Assembly: GCF_003286085.1 (NCBI RefSeq) | Contig: NW_020825327.1 | Location: 1,922,001 to 1,986,000, forward strand | DNA: 64,000 nt | DNA from: Drosophila persimilis | Taxonomy: Eukaryota; Arthropoda; Insecta; Diptera; Drosophilidae | Direction of reading: 5' to 3' | Shown here: in pieces, positions 20,623 to 31,628 of the stretch | How the letters are laid out: each line of letters opens with the position of its first letter | How positions within the stretch are numbered: position 1 is the stretch's first letter | Notes under the pieces: generated by a model | Told to the model about the DNA's origin: nothing | Seen by the model: the letters and a program-made list of their open reading frames with translations, nothing else | Database searches by the model: none | Made by a program: the position numbers and the translations under genes

Positions 20623-21108
20623 AGATAGCTAGAAATCCATCTCAGGAGGTTGGGCGGAAACCCTAAAAGGTAAAATTTATGCGCCAAAAGGGAATGGTTT
20701 ACAGAATCGAATGCTTTACTAGAGTCACTGTAAATATCATCCGTCTGTGAGTTACCTTGAAAGCCTTTAATAATGAAAGAGGTAAACTTTAACAAGTTCG
20801 TGGTGGTTGATCGCCGCCTTATAAATCCATGCTGAGTTGGAGATATAAGTGACTTGCAAGTGCGGAGTTAAAACCTTCTTAAACATTTTAGGAATAGCGG
20901 ATAACTTTGCTATACCTCTATAATTTTTTGCATCAGACTTGCTACCTTTTTTATGGAGAGGAATTATAAACGATTCCTTCCAAACCGGGAAGCAAGAAAA
21001 ATCAATGGACAGGGTGAATAGTTTAAGCAAAGGTCCACACAGAGCCTCGGCGCAGTACCTGAGTACACAACCTGGAACCCCGCCTGGAACCGGTGAAAAC
21101 ACCGGCTT
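20609..21108 (-). pseudogene. CR1-A copy on reverse strand, 5' part
   Basis: Continues the RT upstream of LOA-B: PVFSPVPGGVPGCVLRYC at the 5' end, ESFIIPLHKKGSKSDAKNYR, and AKLSAIPKMFKKVLTPHLQ, a stretch of about 29 bp deleted in every composite unit. Frame breaks occur near 20.77 kb. Homology to unit 3 ends near 21108, where this copy is 5'-truncated against the CR1-B leader. Confidence 0.82.
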
Positions 21109-21701
21109 AACGCTCCGGCCATACGCTTCTAGCTCTTGCTTATGCCGGTTGTGTTTTTTTCTTGCTCCCGCATTCTCCGCCCTTTGCCTAAATATCATAC
21201 AACATTGTTGTGACTTTGTTTTGATATATTATCGCATCTCTTTAATTTGATTCTACTTTGTGTTAACCACCAGTGTTTTGTTTGTAAACAAGTGTTTAAT
21301 ATAAATTCAATATTGCAACGTAACGCATCGGACTCGTGCAGGCAATTTCTTATTGTTTTTTGCCCAGTCTGCTTTTCGTAATCGCTTCTTCGGTGTGCAC
21401 TGTTCTCGCGCATCAGCGTTTGCATCGCCCACACTCTCTCGTGAGCATAAGCGGGCTGCTCGCATTGTTGCTCTCACTCTTTCTGGATTGCCTATACTCT
21501 CCCTCTCTGTGGACTTTTCTTTTGTGTCTGTGCTTTGGTGAGTTTACTGCTCGTTTTCTGCACTTCGTTGGATCATCTGCTTTGAATTATTGCCGCTGCA
21601 GCTGATTGTCTGGCTCGCTCTGCTGTCTGCTCTCCTACTTTACCTGCGATCTCACTCCGTTCTTTTATTATTCGTGCACAGTGATTCTACTGCTGTCAAT
21701 A

Positions 21702-22754
21702 ATGGCAATCGTTTGTAGTGCAAAAAAATGTGAATTCGGTGGTGTTATCATTGGTGATTCATTTCTTAGCTGCTGGCTGTGCGACAATTTTGCCCACATA
21801 AAATGTGTAGGTGGTGGAAATTTTGGCCGGCTGAACGATGTGATCTCGAAACGCATGGGCCTGTCTTGGTCATGTCTGGCTTGTCGGGAGATTGAGGTCG
21901 AAATGCGCACATTTATGAGACAGACTCGAACTGGGTTTCTGGATGTCCGGAAACAATTTGTGGCTCTCAACGAGAATTTTCTTGCCCTTGAATCACAGTT
22001 TCTTGGGCTCAAACTCTTGAGCGAATCGCCTAGACGGAAAATTCCGCATAATGATACCAATCTCTTGCAACCTAATCCGATTGGTACGCCTGCCTCCCAC
22101 CTTCATCCATCGGAAGCATTTCCGTGTAGTCATGCCACGCTGTTGTCTGTAAATCCGCCAACGGTGGCTCCGGAGTTCTTTACACCGAGCAATGTGCTTC
22201 CTTCGAGCACCCAACTTCCCAACAGCATCAATCCCATCCCTGCAGTTTCTGCAGTTTTCACTGCTGACGCGGTGAGTGCTCCTAGTGCGGGTGTGCTGGT
22301 TGCTGACGACGTCTTGCCAATTCCTGCTCGAATTCCTGCTCCAATTCCTACTCCAACTCCTGCTACAGCCATTGCTGCCAATTCCTCTGCCCTTGGACCG
22401 AGATCTCTTTTAGGAGTGGCTCCACCATCTCGATCTCGCACGGGACTTCAACTTAGAGCAGTGGTCCCTCGGAAAGCAATATTTGTTTTTCGTCTTATTC
22501 CAGAGGCTACAACGGAGGATGTTAAACAACATCTTTCCTCTAAACTTAACACTTCGCCTGTTGATATAGTTGTGACTAAATTTACATTTAAACATAAGCG
22601 CAACATATCATCATTTAAAATTCTTCTCCCTGATTCTTTACTATCCCGTTCTCTAGAACCGTCAATATGGCCTGAGCATACAATTGTGCATGAGTTCCTT
22701 CTCAAAGATTCGAACTCGAATCCAAGAATTACCGAACATGCTCCAAAAAACTGA
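21702..22754 (+). CDS. CR1-B ORF1 with PHD-like zinc finger
   Basis: Intact 350-codon ORF. The start MAIVCSAKKCEF was preferred over the ATG at 21606 because the related ORF1 at 53103 begins at the same place. N-terminus: Cys4-His-Cys3 PHD-like finger (SCWLCDNFAHIKC, WSCLACREIE), then a helical stretch (FMRQTRTGFLDVRKQF). A Pro/Ala/Thr-rich linker of about 130 residues follows. The C-terminal domain of about 90 residues (FVFRLIPEATTEDVKQHL, SSFKILLPDSLL, WPEHTIVHEFL) resembles the RRM-like end of insect CR1 ORF1 proteins. It probably binds element RNA; the finger's ligand is unknown. The stop overlaps the ORF2 start as TGATG. Confidence 0.85.
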   Translation: MAIVCSAKKCEFGGVIIGDSFLSCWLCDNFAHIKCVGGGNFGRLNDVISKRMGLSWSCLACREIEVEMRTFMRQTRTGFLDVRKQFVALNENFLALESQFLGLKLLSESPRRKIPHNDTNLLQPNPIGTPASHLHPSEAFPCSHATLLSVNPPTVAPEFFTPSNVLPSSTQLPNSINPIPAVSAVFTADAVSAPSAGVLVADDVLPIPARIPAPIPTPTPATAIAANSSALGPRSLLGVAPPSRSRTGLQLRAVVPRKAIFVFRLIPEATTEDVKQHLSSKLNTSPVDIVVTKFTFKHKRNISSFKILLPDSLLSRSLEPSIWPEHTIVHEFLLKDSNSNPRITEHAPKN

Positions 22755-24294
22755 TGTACTATTTTTCCATGCACTATCAGAACGTTCGCAGTTTGTTGGG
22801 AAAATTGCGTCAAATTCATACTAATAGCGCGTCCTTTGATTTCGATGCCATCGCGTTTACCGAAACCTGGCTTAACTCCTCTGTCAATGATCATGAAATT
22901 TTCATTGATAGTTACACTATTTATAGAATGGACCGCCCATCTTTTGCAGGTGGGGTTCTGATTGCAGTTAAATCTGTTTTCTCATCTGAGTTATTCCCAT
23001 TCAATAACATCCATGGAATTGAATTTGTTGCAGTCAAAGTTCGTGTTGGCTCCGCATTTTTCTATTTAACCTGCTCTTACATTCCTCCCAGGTCTGATGC
23101 TGAGCTTTACTTACACCACCTCTCAGCAATTAATATTGTTGTTTCTGCATTAGGGTGCAACGATCGAATTATTGTCATGGGGGATTTTAACCTCCCATTT
23201 CTTTCTTGGCTGCCTTGTGATGACGCTAACCTGTTGTTTCCCAATTGCCATAATGACTTTATCAATGGGCTAACGGATATTTCCCTTGTCCAAATTAATG
23301 CCGTTAAAAACATTAGGGGCAGACTTCTTGACCTCATTTTTGTTAACGATGGTTCTCTTGCTACGGTATCTAGAGCAAGCCCAATATCTCTCCCTGAAGA
23401 TCCTTACCATCCAACTTTGTTTATATCACTGGAGTGTACACAATCTGGAGGTGCTGACAGTTCCATGGCTCCTTGGCACATAAAATGTTTTCGCAAAACA
23501 AACTTTATCGATTTAGATCTACATCTCTCGCGTGTTGATTGGTCGTTTCTTTATTCATTACCGAACATAGATGCAACTGTTAACTCGTTTTATAGTTCTA
23601 TTTACTCCGCCCTAAATACGTTTGTTCCAGATATCACTGTACCTGTATCGTCAAAGCCTCCCTGGTTCTCCAAGTATTTGTCATACTTAAAAAATAATAA
23701 ATCCCGGCTCTATAAAAAGTACCAGAAGTCGGGCTCCACGTTGGCCTTAGCCACTTCTCCGCTCGCTCTCTGTTCCTTGCCGTCAATAGTCAGTATTATA
23801 ATCATTACCTTTCACAATGTAGTAGAAACTTTCGTAGTGATCCTAAAAAATTCTATTCGTTCGTTAACTCTAAGCGCAAGTCAAACGCTTTTCCTCCGTC
23901 CCTTCATTAACAGAACAAAACAGAAGCTTCTGCTGTTGGTATTGCAAATTTATTCGCTAACTTTTTCCAAACAACGTACTCGTCTCATATTTACAACGCA
24001 TCCACTCCGTATCCGTACCAGCTACCTGAAGTTAACAGCATTTTTCTGCCCTTTTTCGAGGAAAGCGTTGTTCTGGAAGGTTTGTCATCTATGGACATAT
24101 CGTTTTCTGCGGGTCCAGATAAGGTACCAAGTTGCATCATAAAACACTGTGCCCAGTCCATTTGCAAACCCTTGACCTTTCTCTTCAACCTCTCCTTGGA
24201 ACAGTCTTGTCTCCCAGTAATTTGGAATGAGTCCTATATCATTCCGCTTCACAAAAAATGTTCAAGATCAAACATTGAAAACTATCGTGGTATC
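22754..24294 (+). pseudogene. CR1-B ORF2 endonuclease and start of RT
   Basis: APE-type endonuclease: HYQNVRSLLGKL, FTETWLNSSV, MGDFNLPFLSW, LLDLIFVND and PYHPTLF match the catalytic blocks (the last has YHP in place of SDH). The frame is lost near 23745 and again near 23910. RT sequence follows: SFSAGPDKVPSCIIKHC and ESYIIPLHKKCS, up to NYRGI where jockey is inserted. The first Met lies in the TGATG overlap with ORF1, a layout that suits termination-reinitiation. Confidence 0.85.
24283..24294. repeat. Jockey target-site duplication, left
   Basis: TATCGTGGTATC, identical to 29211-29222, followed here by the T-run that is the element's poly(A) tail on the reverse strand. Confidence 0.9.
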
Positions 24295-24491
24295 TCTTTT
24301 TTTTTTTTCATATTGAAAATTTGTATTTTATTTTAAACAAGTTTACTGCTACCTTTCGTGGCAACTTAATCTAGTTTTACATTTAAGGGGAAAAACAATT
24401 GATCACAAGAGATACATACATAGACTTAATGTTACATATATGGAGTAGGTACATACATTATTTACAATATTTACAAAAAGTTAATGAGATA

Positions 24492-27207
24492 TTATAGGAG
24501 GGACCTAGTAGGGAGATCCAGTGGATGACACCTTTTGAGTCTTCTTTTCCTTGGCGGGTTAATTAGACGTCTGGCTAGCGCATTAGGGTGACCACCAAGT
24601 CGTTGCAAGTACCTTGCTGCATGTAATTGTATCACATCGCCCACTTTGGGAACCTTTAGGTCCCTCTCGATGTCACTGTTTCGCATGTACCATGGAGCAT
24701 TGCATATACGTCGTAGAATTTTTGACTGAGCAACTCTGATTTTATTTAAGTTGGTTTTTGCCGCGATGCCGTAAACTTGAAGTGCGTATTTCCATATGGT
24801 GCTGAGGATAGACTTGTATATCGTGACTTTGCTGTGCAGCGACAGCTTATTTCTTGGTGCAAGTAGCCACGCCATCTTTCCCGCTTTCGCCATCACCGAC
24901 TGTCGAACCATGGTAGTATGGGTTTTGAAATTTAGTGACCTGTCGAGTACAACACCTAGGTATTTGTACGAGCTCTTGTGCGTAAGTGTGGAGCCCAGCA
25001 TATTAATGCCTCCGCAAGAAAGTGATCTCGTAGCAAAAGTAACATTAGCACATTTGCTGCTGTTGATGCCTATGTTCCATTTCTGAGCCCAGACCTCAAA
25101 GCTGCTCACATATTGTTGCAGAGCTTCCGTAGCTAGATTTATGCTTGGACTTCTGGTCAGCACTGCAGTGTCATCCGCGTAGGTTGCTATCAACACATCG
25201 TCCTCGTCCAACCCAGTTATTACCCTTGAGGAAGGCATATCGGCTGTATATAGGGTATATAACGTTGGTCCAAGAACGCTGCCTTGTGGGACGCCTGCAC
25301 AGATTGGGCGCTTCGATGATTTTGCTCCATTTACAACAACACTAAAACTTCTGTCCATTAGAAAGCTACTCACCAGCTGGAATAGCTGCGGGGGCAATAT
25401 GTTTCTCAGCTTAAAGAGGAGGCCATCATGCCACACCCTGTCAAACGCTTGTTGAATGTCCATAAACACAGCTACCGAATACATTTTTTGCTCCATTGCA
25501 TCAAGCGCGAAGTTGACCACACGATGAAGTTGTTCTGGCGTGCCGTGACCTTTTCTAAATCCCAACTGCCACTTTGGAATTCTTTGCTTTACAGGTTCAA
25601 GCTGCATGATGCGGTTCAGTATCATTCTTTTCGTCAGCCGCTGAGAGCAGGCTAATTGGTCTGTAGCCATCGACTTCTGTATGTTGTTTTTCTGGCTTAG
25701 GTACCATGGAGATTAGCGCCGTCTTCCAGCAGGTAGGAAAGTGTCCTATCCTAAGAATGCTGTTGAGGAGCAGCACTATAAATAGCAGGGCTTTTTTAGG
25801 CAGAAGTTTTAAAGTCCTGTTGTCCAGCAGGTCCTCTCCAGGGGATTTTTTGGCCTTCAGCTTCTTAATTTGCTGCACCACCTCTTGAAATGTGACTGGG
25901 CTTGCTGGCAAGGACATTTGAAATGGCATTTGCAATTGTAGCTCGACGGCCCTTCGTGTAACAGCAGACGTAAGATTAAATGGTTTAAATCTTTGCTCTA
26001 AACTGTCTGCGAAGATATCAGCCTTTTGCTGACTGGAGTAGCACCAACCGCCTGCTGGATTTTTAATTGGTGATTTAGGCATGACTACTCTTTTAAATCG
26101 GCTTGTAAGCTTCCAAAGAGTATAGTTGAAAGATGCATCGGGGCCAGCTTTTTCTAAAATGTTATCAATGCTCGTCTGCTTGACTTTTGCAAGAACCTTT
26201 TGCAGTCGGTTTGATAGTCTCAAGTAGATTTGATGAACTCGAGTATCACCCGTTCTCGCATACTCTCTTCTTACTCTTCTTTTCAGACGCAGGAGAGCAA
26301 CGGCACTCGGGGGAAGAGTATCTTGTCGTCGTTGGCTTGGTGAACATTGGTTTACAGGCGCAGCAGAAGATGCAGCCAATATTACGTTTCTCATAAATAT
26401 CGAGATTGCATCTTCTATATCATCGGGACTTTTTATTTCCGTGTTGAGGTTGATTCTACTATCTAGTTCGGCTTGAAATACTTCGACGCAAGAGCCTCGA
26501 GGGAGAATTTGTTGCTTCATAGTTTTGATTTGAGGAGAATGATGCACTGATGCTACAATTGGCAGGTGATCCGAGGAGAGTTCATATTTAATTTCGACTG
26601 ACAGCTTATTTTGCGCAATCCCGTTGACAATGAAAAAGTCGAGAGCAGAAGGTGTAAGGCGAGTGTTGTATGAGAAGAAAGTTGCCTCGCCAGTGGCAAG
26701 GATTTCGCATGTGCTACTGACGATGGCCTCTTGCAATCGCTTCCCTCGACAGCATGATCTGACGTTACCCCACCATGGGTGCTTTGCGTTAAAGTCACCG
26801 CCTGCGATGAATCTGTTCCCCAGGCTAAGAAAAAGTTGTTCAAAATCAGTTGTACTCCAAGGTTGGTTGGGTGGCAGGTATATTGAGGAGATCTTGATGC
26901 ATCCAACATTAGTCGGCACACTCACGCTGGCAACTTGTATGTTTATCCTGGACGTAGGTTCGTTCTGAGCATGGGCAATGGACGATCGTATGAACAGAGC
27001 AGAGCCACTTTTCGATGTTCCACTGGGATGATCAGCGTAATATTGGTCGTATCCTGGTACGAATGCTCTCAGACCAGGGCGCATATGTGTCTCCGTAATC
27101 AACATTACATCGATTTTATTAGCATTAAGGAAAAGTCTAAGTTCTTCAATGTTCTTGACTAGCCCTCGTGCATTCCAAAATCCGATTTTTAATTGAAGCT
27201 TGTTCAT
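24492..27207 (-). pseudogene. Jockey ORF2 endonuclease-RT (copy I), one frameshift
   Basis: Endonuclease: WNARGLVKNI, LITETHMRPG, GGDFNAKHPWWG, ALDFFIVNG, SSDHLPIVAS (all APE blocks present). RT: FMDIQQAFDRVWHDGL, AGVPQGSVLGPTLY, ATYADDTAVL. The C-terminus ends PTRSLL at 24492. A net 8-nt deletion at about 25635, absent from copy II, breaks the frame between RT motifs. Otherwise the ORF is open for about 900 codons, the usual jockey ORF2 length. Its ATG overlaps the ORF1 stop as ATGA. Confidence 0.9.
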
Positions 27208-28544
27208 TTTGAAATAAGCTTCTGTACCAGGTCCCGGAAGGCTTTGTTTGCCTCCATCGTATCCTGTATTAGTTTGAACATTTGATCCATTCTACTATTA
27301 AGGTCGTTCATAGCTTTTTCTAATATTTTGAATTTGCTACTAAAATGTTGATCTTCAGCACCATTAAACAACCGGGAGCTGTCATGTAATGTGTTTACGT
27401 TAATATTTTTCTCTGCACGCGGTCTTGTTATGTCTGCATAGGAGAACCCACTCCTCACATTGGCATTTGAGATGACTTGCGATCTGGCTGGGAGATTTTT
27501 ATTTTTGCTACTGGCAGGCATTCCATCTTCTGGTAGTCTGGCTGTCGGCTTAAGCTTCTTGCTCAGTTCAATTCTGACTGAACAACTTTTATAGCTAGAT
27601 AGGTGATCTTCGCCGCAGTTTGCACAAATGGATTTGTTGCTAAGACTTAGTTCGCACGATTTTGATCCAGTATAGTGGTCGCCAGAGCATTTTCCACAGA
27701 CTGGCTTTTTAAGGCAGTAGTTTCGCGTATGTCCAAAATCTTGGCATCTAAAGCACTGCACCAATTCTTTACTGTGCTTTGCCTTAATTACTGTTACTCT
27801 GTGCCTTCCAATTTGAGTAATCTTTAGTGCCTCTGCAATATTTGGTGTTTTCTTTAGGCTCACGTAGAACATACTCTGTCTTGTTTTTAAGCTATTTATT
27901 TCATGATCATCCTCTTCATTTATTTCAATATTACGCCAGTTTGGCTTCCTGGGGCAGTAGATGTTCATGACTGTGAAGCCCTTGTCGGTGAACGTGTGCT
28001 CAATTAAGTGTTTTGGTACATTTGGATGGATATCTCGAATAATCAATCTGTACGGCGTATCCTCTCTCAACTGATGGTGCCAGAATTCACAGTTTTGCTT
28101 CGTCAGCATATCAATAACTGTTCGAAAAGCTTGGGAATTTTTTGCATATATACGCGAAACTCCAAATCTGGATGTGCGAATGTCATACTCATCAGCTGGA
28201 ATTACAGAGTTGAGGGCGTCTTCGAGTTTGTCCATTTTATTCACTTGCGGCACGCAAATAGCTGGAGGCTTAGGCACTATGCTTGGCTGCTGCTCATTGC
28301 TAGCTTCGTTTGCTACTAGCCCATGTTGCTCTTCTTCGTCCAGTTCCATGACAGATTCAGCTTCTTCAGATAGCGCTGCATAGCGATTATTTAGAAGTGC
28401 TACTGAAGTGGTAGTAACAGGTGTAAAATTTTGGCGGCCCTTGAATGGGTGATTTTTTGGAATAGCTGAGTGTGTAGTCTTTTGAATTGTTTTTGAGACT
28501 TTATCAGCTCTTTTTTGCTTTTTACTAATAGAGACCATTGGCAT
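27204..28544 (-). CDS. Jockey ORF1 (gag-like), main open part, copy I
   Basis: 446 codons open. An RRM-like middle region (YRLIIRDIHPNVPKHLI, RQSMFYVSLKKTPNIAEAL) is followed by three zinc knuckles: CFRCQDFGHTRNYC, CGKCSGDHYTGSKSC and CANCGEDHLSSYKSC. A coiled-coil-like C-terminus follows (FKILEKAMNDLNSRMDQ). This is the jockey-type RNA-binding protein. An upstream open segment 28909-28583 (start MKCQKMDVDSPDHSQL) lies in another frame and is probably the original N-terminus: together they approach the usual 550 or so residues. A frameshift near an A-run at about 28570, present in both copies, separates them. Confidence 0.85.
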   Translation of the reverse strand: MPMVSISKKQKRADKVSKTIQKTTHSAIPKNHPFKGRQNFTPVTTTSVALLNNRYAALSEEAESVMELDEEEQHGLVANEASNEQQPSIVPKPPAICVPQVNKMDKLEDALNSVIPADEYDIRTSRFGVSRIYAKNSQAFRTVIDMLTKQNCEFWHHQLREDTPYRLIIRDIHPNVPKHLIEHTFTDKGFTVMNIYCPRKPNWRNIEINEEDDHEINSLKTRQSMFYVSLKKTPNIAEALKITQIGRHRVTVIKAKHSKELVQCFRCQDFGHTRNYCLKKPVCGKCSGDHYTGSKSCELSLSNKSICANCGEDHLSSYKSCSVRIELSKKLKPTARLPEDGMPASSKNKNLPARSQVISNANVRSGFSYADITRPRAEKNINVNTLHDSSRLFNGAEDQHFSSKFKILEKAMNDLNSRMDQMFKLIQDTMEANKAFRDLVQKLISK

Positions 28545-28582
28545 CTGAAAGTTACAATCTTTTCCTTGGGATACTTTTTTTG

Positions 28583-28909
28583 CTAAGCCTGAAGGCTCTC
28601 AGCCGCCTCAGCTCTCGAGGTGCTCGGTACAGAACATATGCTGCCAGCTACTGTATTTGCCATTGAGTAATTCGCTTGACAGTTCCCTGTTGAGAAAGAT
28701 AGTGTGCTCGTGGTAATAGTGCTTGTAGTCGTTGCGATCAAGCTACTATTGTAGTTAGGCGTTCCAATTGCCTTATATAGGTCTTTAGCCAAGCTGGCAC
28801 GCAATTCTGCAGGTGCACCAGCTATTTTCCTCATCTTATCAGTCGCTGAAAGCTTATCACTAAGCTGGGAATGATCAGGTGAGTCTACGTCCATTTTTTG
28901 GCACTTCAC
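28583..28909 (-). pseudogene. Jockey ORF1 N-terminal segment, copy I
   Basis: 108 codons beginning MKCQKMDVDSPDHSQL, Ser/Thr-rich. It ends at a stop just before the main ORF1 frame opens. The same arrangement in copy II means the break predates the duplication. The leader from 28910 to 29210 is untranslated and probably holds the internal promoter expected of the clade; no element of it was identified with certainty. Confidence 0.65.
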
Positions 28910-29210
28910 GAAATTTGCTTGTTACAAATTTGTGATTGCCTAGCATCAAGAATTCTTGCTGCTAAGAAAAGTTAAACTTTTGTTGCCCTTCGTTTGCGGC
29001 TGCGCGCAAGGCGAGGGCAAAAACTTGCCCGCTGTACGACAGCTTACTTCGCTTACTGTTCTTTGTTGTTCTCGTGTTACCGACACCGCTACGCAGTGTC
29101 TAAAAATAGATTCTTGTGCGAGATAAGCACACAGAATGCACTTTGTGATTATTTGAAAACTTCAATGCGCGACACGTCCGTCTTCGACGAATGTATGGAA
29201 AGAACTTGGA

Positions 29211-29222
29211 TATCGTGGTATC
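29211..29222. repeat. Jockey target-site duplication, right
   Basis: TATCGTGGTATC, second copy, flowing directly into CR1-B RT sequence (GCAAAGCTTTCCGCC). Confidence 0.9.
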
Positions 29223-30592
29223 GCAAAGCTTTCCGCCATCCCGAAGCTTCTTGAGTTCCTGGTCACCCGGCAACTGCAACATCTTTGTTGCAGCTTGATA
29301 TCTCCGTCGCAACACGGTTTTTTTCAGACATCGTTCAACATCGACTAACATTCTTGAGTTTTCTAACCTAATCCACCGTGGTTTTCAAATTGGTTTGCAG
29401 ACGGATGTAGTTTTTACTGACTTCAGCAAGGCATTCGATTCTGTGAACCATGCTCTGCTTATTCACAAGCTCTCTTTATTAGGGTTCCCAACGAATCTTC
29501 TAGATTGAATTTTGTCCTATCTCTCTAACCGTACTCAACGTGTTTTGTTTTCTAACGTGTTGTCAAATACTGTTAATGTTACTTGAGGTGTGCCACAGGG
29601 AAGTCATCTGGGCCCGCTTCTGTTTATTTTATTTGTGAATGACCTTCCTCAAGTTATAACATACTCTACTACACTAATGTATGCTGATGATGCTAAAATC
29701 TGTCTTTCTTACTCTGATTGGTATTTGCACACACGCCTTCAACTTGATCTAAGTGAACTACTATTGTGGTGGTCAACTAATCTTCTTTTTCTGAACCTTT
29801 CCAAATGCAAACTTATGACATTTTACCGTCGTGCTCCTCATTTTGTCTCATATGTTCTAGGAAATCATATCCTTGAGCGAATTTCGAGTTCAAATGACCT
29901 CGATGTCCTTTTTGATCATAAGATGTGTTTTAACACCCATATAGCTGCAACTGTAAATAAAGCTAAGGGTGTTTTAGCATTCATCAAGCGTTGGTCCAAG
30001 GAGTTTGACGACTCGTACGTTACGAAACAACTGTACATCTCGTTAGTACGTCCTATATTGGAGTATTGTTCTTGTGTGTGGATCCCACAGTATAAAGAGC
30101 AGCAGGTTGTTATTGAATCCGTGCAAAAGCAATTTTAAATTTTTTCCCTTCGGAACTTTATCTGGGACCCGGGTAGAATCTTGCCACCCTACTGTTCTAG
30201 GCTAAATCTTATTGACCTGCCGTCGTTGCACCATCGCAGAATATGCAATGGCGTAATGTTCGTGCACAAGCTCCTTCTCGGGACTGTTGACTCCCAAACT
30301 CTCTTGGGTCAGATTGACTTGGCCGTTCCATCTAGACCTACAGGTACTTTTAGGCCTATCCGTCTACCCATATGTTGGTCTAATTATGCTGATCATGAAC
30401 CTTTTAGGGTTTTATGCCATAATTATAACTCCCTCTGCCAAACCCTATCCCCTGAACTGTCTTTTAAACTAATTGCATGCAATTTTTAGAATCACTTAAA
30501 TTTAGCTAACTTCTCTTTTTCCGCCTTTAGTAACTAAGTACCATTATTAACAGATAATTTGTTAATTTTATTAAATAAATAAATAAATAAAT
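29223..30592 (+). pseudogene. CR1-B ORF2 RT and 3' end, copy I
   Basis: RT continues after jockey: TDFSKAFDSVNHALL, a TGA at about 29508, another just before GVPQGSHLGPLLFILF (29584), then MYADDAKICLSY. A long open block 29590-30138 carries the palm/thumb region. The C-terminal domain (30181-30489) is in a different frame. The 3' end is a run of AAAT repeats at 30573-30592, usual for CR1-type tails. Not functional. Confidence 0.85.
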
Positions 30593-31401
30593 TGGTCCAT
30601 AGTGTTTGGAACCGTAAGAGGGACTGCCGAGGGGAGCAACAAGACATCGAAAGCATATTCTCCACCCATAAAATTCGAACTTTATAAACGTAACAATATT
30701 ATGAAAATTGTAAAATGTGGCCGGAATATGCAGATATAAATACTACGATCAATAAATGTTTAACCAAGAGCGAAAATTGTGGACGAACAATAATATTGAG
30801 GCACGAGGTACGAGGTATAGAGTCGGTTGCAAACGGCAGTTCAAAAAATTAAGTTCAAGCACGGCATCGAAAACTATCCCAACAAATACAAAGCAATCAA
30901 CCGGTGGAGAAGCGAAAAAACGAAAAGAATGCAGTGCATGTATGTATGTTGGTTGTAAGTGGTATTTACCGCGGCTTCGGTTAACGAACTACCCTTTTGA
31001 CGAGATTCAAACAACGGGTAAAACGGTATATAACCATTTTATACACAGGTTATGCTAGATATATGTATGTGTATCAATAACTATGAAGGCATGAGTGAAT
31101 ATATATATGTATGCATATGTTCAAGTATATGCTAATTCAAAATGTATACGTAGCCATAAACATATGTACATAAATATGTGCGGGGGATTCAAGTTCAAGA
31201 TTATTAAGAAATAGCTACTGGATCACTTGGAAGTAACGTGTAGGTAGCGCGCCGGTTAAAACGGTGGTGGGAGCGTAACTAACTTGTCTTAAGCGTTACG
31301 CTGCGGTGAACGCCGTGCGGATTGTGGATCTTCCGAGCGCGCCGCCAAGCTCGCGACATCGAGTTGGGACCGGAGCGCACGGAGTTGGCACAGTGCGCGG
31401 C
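30593..31401. other. Unassigned sequence between CR1-B and Tc1 relic, copy I
   Basis: About 0.8 kb with no recognised gene. Short ORFs exist, but the two duplicate copies disagree in frame because copy I lacks about 43 bp at 30850. AT-rich stretch with ATATGT motifs at 31080-31180. It may include the eroded 5' half of the Tc1-like element. Confidence 0.5.
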
Positions 31402-31628
31402 AATTATCTACTGATGCCCTGAACAAAAAATATTCCGAAAATATCGACGTTCTGCCATGTTTAGCCCAGTCACTGGATCTTAAACTCATCGAAATCTTAT
31501 GGCCGAAGGTTAAAGGAATTCTACCAACTGCAAATCCGTCAACCTGAACTCAGTTTTGGCAAGTGGTTTAAGAATTATTAAAATTATTGGCTCAAATCGT
31601 ATTGAAACGTTGGCAGGACCTTACTGAC
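31402..31628 (+). pseudogene. Tc1-like transposase C-terminal relic, copy I
   Basis: Reading STDALNKKYSENIDVLPCL then DLKLIEILWPKVK resembles the Tc1/mariner DDE transposase C-terminal block (…SPDLNPIENLW… with the last catalytic acid in that stretch). Stops interrupt at about 31544 and 31565. It is cut by the BEL-B LTR at 31629, and a short continuation follows the 3' LTR at 51482. Too short and decayed for family assignment. Confidence 0.6.

Larger units (their letters stand above)
21109..24294 (+). mobile_element. CR1-B retrotransposon, 5' part
   Basis: CR1-clade element with leader, ORF1 (21702-22754) and ORF2 (from 22754), interrupted at 24294 by a jockey insertion. It resumes at 29211 and ends at 30592 in an (AAAT)n tail. 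Its exact 5' end is not defined: 21109-21701 has pyrimidine-rich leader-like sequence and no supported gene. CR1-B is clearly diverged from CR1-A in protein sequence. Confidence 0.8.
24295..29210 (-). mobile_element. Full-length jockey-clade retrotransposon (copy I)
   Basis: 4916 bp between 12-bp TSDs. In its own orientation: leader of about 300 nt, ORF1 with CCHC knuckles, ORF2 (endonuclease-RT, no RNase H), 3' UTR, and a short poly(A) at 24298-24309. No RNase H domain plus a poly(A) tail is jockey-clade style (jockey, Doc, F, BS, X, TART relatives); the exact family is not identified. It is inserted antisense within CR1-B. A second copy missing the last 236 bp is at 35666-40266, produced by segmental duplication. 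Confidence 0.9.

Noticed and set aside
21336-21605. Overlapping ORFs before CR1-B ORF1 as an extra membrane protein
   Set aside because: Pyrimidine-rich leader sequence gives hydrophobic residues by composition; a similar leader precedes the ORF1 at 53103 without a matching ORF.
30573-30592. AAAT run as an independent microsatellite
   Set aside because: It sits at the end of the CR1-B 3' UTR in both duplicates and is best read as the element's tail.
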